Shown here piece after piece: positions 1 through 5,591 of a stretch of 6,036 bases of DNA (its first letter is position 1; each line of letters starts with the position of its first letter). The DNA is from Candidatus Aegiribacteria sp. Lineage in GTDB: Bacteria > Fermentibacterota > Fermentibacteria > Fermentibacterales > Fermentibacteraceae. The position numbers and the translations under genes are program-made. The stretch is taken from assembly GCA_021107345.1 (NCBI GenBank), contig JAIOSX010000250.1:1-6036 (forward strand). The letters are read 5' to 3'. The notes under the pieces are model-generated. The model was not told where the DNA came from, ran no database searches, and worked only from the letters and a program-made list of their open reading frames with translations.

Positions 1-565
1 TTGCCCCGGTGGGACATATTTCAGCGCAGGCACCGCATCCAATACAGTGAGGTTGCTCGGAATCGTAGGGCATTTGAACGGCCCTTTCAGCTCCCCTGCT
101 CGAGAAGTTTATGATATTTTCCCAGATGCCCTGTTCGCAGATTCTCATGCAAAGACCGCATAGAATACAGGCGTTGGGATTCAGATCAACTGCAGGATGC
201 TGATAGCGGGGTTTTTCAATACCGGCATTTTTCGCAAGGTCTTTGACGAGCTGTACATTGGGCCACCTGGAAAGCATCATTTCCAGCGTTATTTTCCTGT
301 TCCTGAGCACCTTTTCCGATGAGGTGTATACCTTGATGGGTTTCCGAACAGGATAATTGCATGAAGTAACAAGTTTTGTTCTTCTACCGTCGTCAACTTC
401 CACAGTGCAGAGTCTGCATGCTGCATACGGCTCCACCAGTTCACTGTTACATAGAGCTGGAATGTAGATGTCGATTTTCCCGGCGGCTTCAAGAATGGTA
501 GTATCCTCTTCAATCGAGACTGATTTTCCGTCGATTTCGATTGTTATTATTTCTCTGTCAGCCAT
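1..565 (-). CDS. HoxU/NuoG-like [2Fe-2S] and 2x[4Fe-4S] protein, 3' end outside the window
   Basis: The first 188 residues are present; the gene runs off the left edge. Seen: an N-terminal ferredoxin fold with a [2Fe-2S] ligand set at C39, C50, C53 and C69, then two four-cysteine [4Fe-4S] motifs, C133-C136-C139-C143 and C174-C177-C180-C184, the last followed by PTGA. This is the electron-wire layout of HoxU and of the N-terminus of NuoG or [FeFe]-hydrogenase HydA. The His-Cys3 cluster motif normally found between the [2Fe-2S] domain and the ferredoxin domain is absent: residues 92-125 contain no cysteine. The ATG at 565 overlaps the TAA of the nuoF-like gene by one base (TAATG), and GGAGG at 573-577 sits 7 nt upstream, so translation is probably coupled. 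Likely role: carry electrons from the NuoEF module to a catalytic subunit encoded further left. Whether it ends near 230 residues (HoxU-like) or continues into a catalytic domain cannot be seen. Confidence 0.88.
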   Translation of the reverse strand, partial: MADREIITIEIDGKSVSIEEDTTILEAAGKIDIYIPALCNSELVEPYAACRLCTVEVDDGRRTKLVTSCNYPVRKPIKVYTSSEKVLRNRKITLEMMLSRWPNVQLVKDLAKNAGIEKPRYQHPAVDLNPNACILCGLCMRICEQGIWENIINFSSRGAERAVQMPYDSEQPHCIGCGACAEICPTGA

Positions 566-2433
566 TAGAGTACCTCCACCGCATTGAAGTTACATACTTC
601 CCTGCAGACTCCGCAGTGAATACACTTTTCCTGATCTATCATATGTTGTTCCTTCAGGCTGCCCTCGATCGCGTCCACTGGACAGTTTCTGGCGCAGATG
701 GTGCAGCCGGTACAGTTGTCAGCGATTATTTTGTACTTGATCAGTGCCTTGCACTTGAGCGCCGGGCATTTTCCCTCCCGGATATGCTCTTCGTATTCTT
801 CCCGGAAGTACTTGATCGTACTGAGAACTGGATTAGCTGCTGTCTGTCCCAGAGCGCACAGGCTGCATTCGCACATATTCTGCCCGTATTCCTCGAGAAG
901 TTCGATATCACCCTGGCGGCCATTCCCGCTGGTAATTCGATCAAGAATTGTACCAAGGGCGACGAGTCCTTCCCTGCAGGGTGTGCACTTGCCGCAGGAT
1001 TCGTCCTTAAGGAAATCAACGAAGTATTTTGCCACCTGGATCATGCATGTTTCGTCGTCCATGACAACCATTCCGCCAGAGCCCATCATTGAGCCAACCT
1101 CCGTGAGAGTATCGAAATCCACGGGAAGGTCAAGTTTGTCGGCAGGAAGGACTCCTCCGGATGGACCTCCTGTCTGTACTCCCTTGAATTCCCTGCCATC
1201 TGGAATGCCTCCACCGATATCGTAGATGATCTCACGGAGAGTTATTCCCATTGGTACTTCAACGAGACCAATGTTATTCACGTCTCCAACAAGAGAGAAA
1301 ACCTTGGTCCCCGATGATCCGTTCCAGGGATTCAGAGAGACATCGCCCGTTCCGATTGATGCGAACCATTCGGCTCCTTTTTCCATTATCAGTGGAATAT
1401 TGGCCCAGGTCTCAACGTTGTTCAGAACAGTCGGTTTATCCTTGTAGCCTCTCTCAACAGAGCGGACATATTTTGCCCTTGGTTCCCCCGGATTTCCGGC
1501 CATGGAAGCCATCAGAGCTGAGGATTCACCGCACACGAAGGCTCCGGCACCCCTGTGTACAACGATGTCGAAATCGAATCCTGCATTGAAAATGTTCTTT
1601 CCAAGAAGACCATGTTCACGTGCCTGATCTATAGCAATGATCAGCCGTTTCATGGCAAGGGGGTATTCCTTGCGGATGTAGATGTATCCCCTGGCGGCGG
1701 AAACGGCATAGGCGCCGGTAAGCATTCCCTCTATCACACTGTGGGGATCTGCCTCTATTATGCTTCTGTCCATGAAAGCGCCGGGGTCTCCCTCATCGGC
1801 GTTGCATATCACAGACGGCGGATATCCGGTTTTGTCAACGGCTTCAACACACGATTGCCACTTCACTCCAGCCGGGAAACCACCGCCTCCACGGCCTCTT
1901 ATACCGGAACGGATAATCTCAGTTACTACTTCATCCGGTTTCATTGTTGTGAGTATCCTGTGAAAAGCCTGGTATCCATCAAGCCTGAAGTAATCCTCGA
2001 TCTTCTCCGGATTTATCATTCCCTTGTGCCGCAGAGCAAGCAGTTTCTGCTTTCCGAAAAACGGAATATCTTCCATCTTCGGAACAGCTGCTCCATCATG
2101 ATGATAAAGAAGCCTTTCGACCGGTTCCCCGCCCTCCAAATGCTTCTCAATTATTTCCGGGATATCGTTGCATGTAAGCTTCTCGTAGAATATTCCCTCA
2201 GGCTGAACCACCATAATGGGACCCTGGGCGCAGAACCCGTTACATCCGGTCGGTACCACCAGGTACTTATTCAACAGGTTACGTTTTTCAAGTTCCTCAT
2301 TCAGGAGAGTGACGAGATCGAAGGATTTATTTGCAACACATGCTGTTCCTGTACATACCATAAGTGCTGCACTGTAGTTTTCGTACTCTTTGAGGGCCTT
2401 CTGCTGCATCTGTTTCAACTGATCAATTGTCAT
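565..2433 (-). CDS. nuoF: NuoF/HydB-like NAD(H):FMN flavoprotein with thioredoxin-like and 2x[4Fe-4S] domains
   Basis: This is the NADH-binding diaphorase subunit of a cytoplasmic complex; it moves electrons between NAD(H), FMN and Fe-S clusters. Domains in order: an N-terminal thioredoxin-like [2Fe-2S] domain (about 1-115; C27, C32, C64, C68); the NuoF core with the glycine-rich NADH motif RGRGGGGFPAG at 179-189, the FMN motif NADEGDPGAF at 211-220 and GAGAFVCGES at 295-304; the N3-type [4Fe-4S] site at C480, C483, C486 and C526; and a C-terminal ferredoxin domain with C574-C577-C580-C584 and C604-C607-C610-C614. The 622-residue length and domain set match HydB/HndC-type subunits rather than respiratory NuoF (about 430-450). 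C463, H550, C556 and C561 could form the extra zinc site described in electron-bifurcating HydB homologues; this is my inference. The ATG at 2433 has AAGGAGGG 6 nt upstream. The gene lies 12 nt after nuoE and overlaps the next gene by 1 nt. Confidence 0.96.
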   Translation of the reverse strand: MTIDQLKQMQQKALKEYENYSAALMVCTGTACVANKSFDLVTLLNEELEKRNLLNKYLVVPTGCNGFCAQGPIMVVQPEGIFYEKLTCNDIPEIIEKHLEGGEPVERLLYHHDGAAVPKMEDIPFFGKQKLLALRHKGMINPEKIEDYFRLDGYQAFHRILTTMKPDEVVTEIIRSGIRGRGGGGFPAGVKWQSCVEAVDKTGYPPSVICNADEGDPGAFMDRSIIEADPHSVIEGMLTGAYAVSAARGYIYIRKEYPLAMKRLIIAIDQAREHGLLGKNIFNAGFDFDIVVHRGAGAFVCGESSALMASMAGNPGEPRAKYVRSVERGYKDKPTVLNNVETWANIPLIMEKGAEWFASIGTGDVSLNPWNGSSGTKVFSLVGDVNNIGLVEVPMGITLREIIYDIGGGIPDGREFKGVQTGGPSGGVLPADKLDLPVDFDTLTEVGSMMGSGGMVVMDDETCMIQVAKYFVDFLKDESCGKCTPCREGLVALGTILDRITSGNGRQGDIELLEEYGQNMCECSLCALGQTAANPVLSTIKYFREEYEEHIREGKCPALKCKALIKYKIIADNCTGCTICARNCPVDAIEGSLKEQHMIDQEKCIHCGVCREVCNFNAVEVL

Positions 2434-2439
2434 TTCCGG

Positions 2440-2447
2440 CCCTCCTT
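2440..2447 (-). promoter_or_regulatory. Ribosome-binding site of the nuoF-like gene overlapping the nuoE stop codon
   Basis: On the minus strand this reads AAGGAGGG, an almost perfect anti-16S complement, 6 nt before the ATG at 2433. Its first two bases are the last two bases of the nuoE TAA (2446-2448). Ribosomes terminating on nuoE therefore finish on top of the next start signal, which suggests coupled translation and matched amounts of the two subunits. Confidence 0.85.
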
Positions 2448-2901
2448 AACTGAATCTTTTTATGATATCGGGTACTTCGTTGGATTTGACTCCTCCTAAA
2501 ACCTCATCGCCGATGGTAACAACAGGAGCTAGCCCGCATGCACCGACGCATCTGACTTCCGTAAGAGTGAATTTACCATTGGGTGTCGTTTCTCCGCTTG
2601 AAACACCAAGAGTCCTTTCGAGGGCTGCAAGTACATCCGCTGCCCCCTTTACGTAGCATGCTGTTCCCATACAGACCTGTATTTCCGTTTCACCCCTTTG
2701 CTCAAGGCTGAAAGCGTTGTAAAAGGTGGCGATATGAAACAGTTTACCCCTTGGTTTTTCGGTTTTGTCAGCGATTCTTTCAAGAGCTTCCTTCGGGATA
2801 TATCTGAATTCGTCCTGAACATCCTGCATCATCTCGATGACGAAGTCGGGATTGGTGTTCCATTTCTCGATAATAGCGTCCACTTTTTTCAATTCAAGCA
2901 T
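2446..2901 (-). CDS. nuoE: NuoE-like thioredoxin-fold [2Fe-2S] subunit
   Basis: This 151-residue protein has close to the usual length for NuoE/HoxE/HydC/HndA subunits. It has a helical N-terminal part (about 1-70) that includes the family signature KLFHIATFYNAF at 53-64, then a thioredoxin-like domain carrying one [2Fe-2S] cluster at C77, C82, C118 and C122 (CMGTAC and CVGAC motifs). It partners with NuoF, accepting or donating electrons near the FMN; in bifurcating complexes it can be a branch of the electron path. The ATG at 2901 has GGAGG at 2908-2912, 6 nt upstream, placed inside the 3' end of the AOR-domain gene, which it overlaps by 8 nt. The nuoF-like gene follows after 12 nt. The reading frame is intact and no key cysteine is missing. 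Confidence 0.95.
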   Translation of the reverse strand: MLELKKVDAIIEKWNTNPDFVIEMMQDVQDEFRYIPKEALERIADKTEKPRGKLFHIATFYNAFSLEQRGETEIQVCMGTACYVKGAADVLAALERTLGVSSGETTPNGKFTLTEVRCVGACGLAPVVTIGDEVLGGVKSNEVPDIIKRFS

Positions 2902-3703
2902 TGGACACCTCCACAGGGGATGAATCCTGCTGCGAAATTGTCCATGCCGGTCTTGTGTGGGGAGCCTTTACTACAAGAGCTTTCAGACCTTTGTTCCTGA
3001 AGACTGAGCCTGTTCCACCCCTTCCGGCCTGTTTCAACCTCATGGTTCTCCTTCTCCAGTCCCACCAGGAGAAATTCAGGCATCCTATCCATGCGTGATC
3101 TGCCCCTGAGCCTGCCGAAACCGTCGAAATATGCCGTTTGTCGTCATCATCATCGGAATACATCTCAGCAAGCTCTTCCGCAGCCAGGTGGGAGTTCACC
3201 GAAAGAAGCGGAGATTCAATCACCTGGACTTTCCCGTTCATCCCGTCAATGAAGACTATCAGTTCATTCTCAGATTTGCCGGTGACAACAAGGCAGTCAA
3301 AGCCTGAGAATTTCAGTAAAGGACCGAAGTGTCCTCCAACATTAGAATCCACTGCGGATCCCGTCGTGGGGGAAATGGTTGTGACAATTGATTTACCAGC
3401 ACCCGCAAAAGAAGTGGTTCCTCCGAGAGGCCCTGCGGCTATGCATATCGGGTTCTCAGGACTGTCCCATTTCGTTTCGGAGGTAACTTCCTGCCACATC
3501 ATCCAGAGGTCGAAACCTTTTCCTCCGGTGAAAACTTCTTTAATTTTCTCCGTTACCGGTATGATCCTGAAGGAAGGTTCTGAGATATCAATTCTGAGTA
3601 TCTCCCCCGTATACCCTCTTATGGAAGGTTTGGGGCTGTACTTGAGCGTACCTAGAATCCTCTGTTTTTCAAGAATCTTACCGGCGTTGTGTGTGTTTGC
3701 CAT
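2894..3703 (-). CDS. Stand-alone aldehyde:ferredoxin oxidoreductase N-terminal domain protein
   Basis: This 269-residue protein is recognisable as domain 1 of the AOR family, the part that cradles the bis-tungstopterin. Landmarks: RGYTGEILRIDI at 29-40, FTGGKGFDLWMM at 58-69, AAGPLGGTTSFAGAGKSIV at 89-107, a DSNVGGHFGP block at 119-128 followed by LKFSGFD, and QAGRGGTGSVFRNKGLKAL at 225-243. Residues about 1-27 are an extra N-terminal stretch, and the protein ends about 25 residues after the domain. Full AORs are about 600 residues, with two further domains carrying a CxxCxxxC-plus-Cys [4Fe-4S] site and DxxGL-type pterin motifs; none of these is present. An intact nuoE starts at once, so there is no frameshifted remainder here. 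At the position where AORs usually have Arg in the SGRFSV block, this protein appears to have Lys (K104). AGGGAG at 3709-3714 lies 5 nt before the ATG. It could be a cofactor-binding half of a split enzyme, a structural subunit, or a cofactor carrier. Confidence 0.85.
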   Translation of the reverse strand: MANTHNAGKILEKQRILGTLKYSPKPSIRGYTGEILRIDISEPSFRIIPVTEKIKEVFTGGKGFDLWMMWQEVTSETKWDSPENPICIAAGPLGGTTSFAGAGKSIVTTISPTTGSAVDSNVGGHFGPLLKFSGFDCLVVTGKSENELIVFIDGMNGKVQVIESPLLSVNSHLAAEELAEMYSDDDDDKRHISTVSAGSGADHAWIGCLNFSWWDWRRRTMRLKQAGRGGTGSVFRNKGLKALVVKAPHTRPAWTISQQDSSPVEVSNA

Positions 3704-3863
3704 AAAAACTCCCTGTGTATATGCCAGTAATTGGAAAAATTATTTATTCACAGTGATAAATGCCACAGAAATATACCCATGAAAGCTACAAACCGCAGGG
3801 GCTGGAGACAACCCTCCGAAAAGGACTCTGGCATATCAGTAAATGATTGCTTAGAATTAAAAA
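3704..3863. promoter_or_regulatory. Divergent intergenic region between the AOR-domain operon and thiF-like gene
   Basis: These 160 bases separate two divergent genes and must hold start signals for both. Weak candidates only: on the plus strand TTCACA at 3747-3752 and TATACC at 3772-3777, with a long 19-nt spacer; on the minus strand a TATATT box at 3775-3770 without a convincing -35. A short hyphenated palindrome TCACaGTGA lies at 3748-3756. Between about 3790 and 3836 there are small possible stems, such as GGAG/CTCC and TCC/GGA. I did not recognise a known riboswitch class, including the molybdenum cofactor and TPP elements. Confidence 0.4.
3719..3836. repeat. Spaced 9-bp inverted repeat in the divergent intergenic region
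   Basis: ATATGCCAG at 3719-3727 is the exact reverse complement of CTGGCATAT at 3828-3836, with 100 bases between them. The arms lie 15 bases from the AOR-domain start and 27 bases from the thiF-like start. In a minus-strand transcript the arms could pair and close a long leader loop just upstream of the AGGGAG ribosome-binding site. In DNA they could be two operator half-sites. By a rough estimate, a 9-bp match in a region of this size would occur by chance a few percent of the time, so function is uncertain. Confidence 0.5.
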
Positions 3864-4487
3864 ATGAGTGATGAAAAAATCAGTACATTTAGAGACAATC
3901 CACCCGGCCTGACTGTTTTTCTCAACAAATCGTCAGTGGGTATCACCGGAGTCGGCGGAGTAGGATCGAATGTGGCCGCATCACTTACCCGCGCCGGTAT
4001 CGGCAGGATTGTAATGGCTGATTTCGATTCTGTTGAACTGCCCAATCTCAACAGGCAGTTCTATTTCAGAGATCAGATAGGATATCCCAAGGTTGAAGCA
4101 CTGAGGTATAATCTGAAACTCATCAATCCCGACGCTGACATTGAGATTCACAACAGACTTATCGATTCTGGAAACGCCTGTTCAATCTTTGGTGATTGTG
4201 ATGTGCTTGTTGAAGCGGTGGACAGGGAGGAGACCAAGATCATGCTCCTTGAATCCTGGCTTTGCGGATTACCCCGTAAACCGGTCTTCTCCTGCTCGGG
4301 TATAGCAGGGTTCGGAAGGACTGATTCAATTAGAGTTGACAGACGGCAGAACCTGACGATTGTGGGAGATCAGGAGAGTGATCTTTCCCTTGGTACACTT
4401 TCATCAAGGGTTGCCATTGTGGCCGCCATGATGGCCAACGAGATCATCGAATACCTCGTGGGACCGGACGCCACTTGCGCCACTTAG
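3864..4487 (+). CDS. thiF: ThiF/MoeB/HesA-family sulfur-carrier adenylyltransferase
   Basis: This 207-residue E1-like Rossmann protein activates the C-terminal glycine of a ubiquitin-like sulfur carrier (ThiS or MoaD type) as an acyl-adenylate using ATP. Seen: nucleotide-binding loop GVGGVGS at 29-35, acidic strand end D53, the family signature DSVELPNLNRQF at 55-66 with R64, a conserved lysine at K76 (KVEAL), and the AVD motif with D120 expected to bind Mg-ATP. It is shorter than E. coli ThiF/MoeB (about 250) and lacks paired CxxC zinc motifs, fitting the short 'family 2' ThiF group. No ThiS or MoaD gene is in the window. The ATG at 3864 is preceded in frame by a TAA at 3858 and has only a poor ribosome-binding site. 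Its position next to an AOR-family gene and a tungstate importer favours a role in tungstopterin or molybdopterin sulfur transfer, but thiamine synthesis is equally open. Confidence 0.88.
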   Translation: MSDEKISTFRDNPPGLTVFLNKSSVGITGVGGVGSNVAASLTRAGIGRIVMADFDSVELPNLNRQFYFRDQIGYPKVEALRYNLKLINPDADIEIHNRLIDSGNACSIFGDCDVLVEAVDREETKIMLLESWLCGLPRKPVFSCSGIAGFGRTDSIRVDRRQNLTIVGDQESDLSLGTLSSRVAIVAAMMANEIIEYLVGPDATCAT

Positions 4488-4569
4488 CAAATTCAATTCG
4501 TTAGAAATAGTAATATCCTCTATGAGTATAGCACCTCTGTTAATAGCTTTTGATGCACGGTTCCCATGG

Positions 4570-4599
4570 TTGTGTCATTCTGACATAACGAATATATTC
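4570..4599 (+). promoter_or_regulatory. Candidate promoter/operator with two adjacent palindromes upstream of wtpA
   Basis: TGTCA-ttc-TGACA at 4573-4585 is a perfect 5-bp inverted repeat around three bases, and GAATATATTC at 4590-4599 is a perfect 10-bp palindrome. A possible sigma-70 type box, TATATT at 4594-4599 (5 of 6), sits 18 bases after TTGTGT at 4570-4575, a weak -35. A repressor bound to either palindrome would block this promoter, which would suit a metal-oxyanion importer. The E. coli ModE consensus is not matched. The wtpA start is about 38 bases downstream. Confidence 0.35.
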
Positions 4600-4623
4600 C
4601 CAGCCGATGGTAAACATTTACAT

Positions 4624-4630
4624 AGGGGGG
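4624..4630 (+). promoter_or_regulatory. Ribosome-binding site that supports the TTG start of wtpA
   Basis: AGGGGGG ends 7 bases before TTG at 4638. The same frame has a stop at 4623-4625 and no ATG or GTG between that stop and the signal peptide, so TTG is the best start. A second purine-rich stretch, AAGGAG at 4643-4648, has no in-frame start at a suitable distance. Confidence 0.55.
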
Positions 4631-4637
4631 TATTGAA

Positions 4638-5588
4638 TTGAGAAGGAGTACAGCTGCTGTTCTTATATTGTCGGCAATTATTCTTGCAGGAGATATTTCA
4701 GGAATTGTTACGATATTTCATGCCGGAAGTCTGGCTGTTCCTCTTGAGATTATTGAAGAACAGTTCGAATCGATGTATCCGGAAGTTGATATAAGACGTG
4801 AATCCGCGGGAAGCGTTGCCTGCGCAAGGAAGATAACTGAACTGGGCAGGGAAGACTGTGATATAATGGCTTCAGCTGATTACCGGGTGATTGACAATAT
4901 GCTGATTCCGGACTTCGCATCCTGGAACGCCATTTTCGCAACAAACAGAATGGTTCTTGCATACACTCCCGAGAGCCGCCTCGCGGATGAGATAAATGCT
5001 GATAACTGGATCGAAATCCTGCAGAACGAGGATATTGAATGGGGGCATTCCGACCCTGATGCCGACCCATGCGGTTACAGAACACTTCTGCTGCTGCAGC
5101 TTGCTGAGGAATATTACAACATTCCGGGGTTAGCGGTTTCTCTTATCGATAATCGTGATGAAAGGAATATCAGACCCCGTTCAGTCGAATTGATTTCGCT
5201 TCTTGAAAGCGGACATCTGGATTACGCGTTCGAATACCTTTCCGTGGCGGTTCAGCACGATCTCGAATACATTGATTTCCCGTCTGAAATCAACCTCGGA
5301 GATCCTGATTTCGAGGATCTATATTCAACGGCAGCAACAGAGATAGCAGGAAGCTCTCCGGGTGAGACAAGAATTATTATAGGAGCGCCGATTGCCTATG
5401 GGATAACGTTGATGAACCAGTCGCCGAATGCGGATGCAGCCATACTGTTCCTTGAATACATGATGTCACCCGAAGGCGGCCTTGCGGTACTGGAAGAAAA
5501 GGGACAACCTCCGTTCATACCCTGCAGAATATCCTCTGAAACTGATGTTGCATCAATACCGGAGTGTCTTGCCCGCCTTGTGGAGTAA
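4638..5588 (+). CDS. wtpA: Tungstate/molybdate ABC transporter substrate-binding protein WtpA
   Basis: This 316-residue exported protein captures tungstate or molybdate for the WtpABC importer. Seen: a Sec-type signal with R2-R3 followed by a hydrophobic stretch (about 5-17), then the mature family pattern TIFHAGSL at 25-32, ESAGSVACARKITELG at 55-70, ASADY at 78-82, DPCGYR at 143-148, the FEYLSVAVQH block at 198-207, GAPIAYGITL at 249-258 and GQPPFIPC at 289-296. Ser31 and Ser59 are likely oxyanion ligands. D143 and E199 are candidates for the extra carboxylate ligands that give archaeal ModA/WtpA-type proteins their six-coordinate metal site; this assignment is from memory of the family. 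The signal lacks a lipobox cysteine (LAGD where lipoproteins have LAGC), which implies a free periplasmic protein and fits a diderm cell. Sequence alone cannot decide tungstate over molybdate. The permease gene follows after 3 nt. Confidence 0.94.
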   Translation: MRRSTAAVLILSAIILAGDISGIVTIFHAGSLAVPLEIIEEQFESMYPEVDIRRESAGSVACARKITELGREDCDIMASADYRVIDNMLIPDFASWNAIFATNRMVLAYTPESRLADEINADNWIEILQNEDIEWGHSDPDADPCGYRTLLLLQLAEEYYNIPGLAVSLIDNRDERNIRPRSVELISLLESGHLDYAFEYLSVAVQHDLEYIDFPSEINLGDPDFEDLYSTAATEIAGSSPGETRIIIGAPIAYGITLMNQSPNADAAILFLEYMMSPEGGLAVLEEKGQPPFIPCRISSETDVASIPECLARLVE

Positions 5589-5591
5589 CCC

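Larger units (their letters stand above)
4488..4637 (+). other. Intergenic gap before wtpA without a visible terminator
   Basis: These 150 AT-rich bases contain no open frame with a credible start and no strong GC-rich hairpin followed by a T run, so transcription may read from the thiF-like gene into wtpA. The right half holds the two palindromes listed separately. The size of the gap suggests wtpA has its own promoter or control site. Confidence 0.5.

Noticed and set aside
541..1225. Two overlapping plus-strand open frames antisense to the C-terminal half of the nuoF-like gene
   Set aside because: Mirror frames of a strongly coding minus-strand gene; no family features.
1555..2499. Long plus-strand open frame of 314 codons antisense to the nuoF-like gene
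   Set aside because: It lies opposite a gene with complete NADH, FMN and Fe-S motifs. The translation has no recognisable domain and no ribosome-binding site was evident.
2894..2960. AOR gene truncated by a local frameshift
   Set aside because: No further AOR domain sequence follows in any frame; an intact nuoE with its own ribosome-binding site begins immediately.
3134..3154. Run of five aspartates followed by lysine (residues 184-189) in the AOR-domain protein
   Set aside because: It resembles an enterokinase site or acidic metal-binding run, but lies in a variable loop of the domain and is best read as a low-complexity surface stretch.
3138..3782. Plus-strand open frame antisense to the AOR-domain gene
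   Set aside because: Serine/proline-rich shadow translation that extends into the intergenic region. The opposite strand matches the AOR domain across its length.
3790..3836. Possible molybdenum-cofactor or TPP riboswitch
   Set aside because: Small stems are possible, but the conserved sequence blocks of these classes were not found on either strand by eye.
4488..4560. Rho-independent terminator after the thiF-like gene
   Set aside because: No stable GC-rich stem with a following T run was seen.
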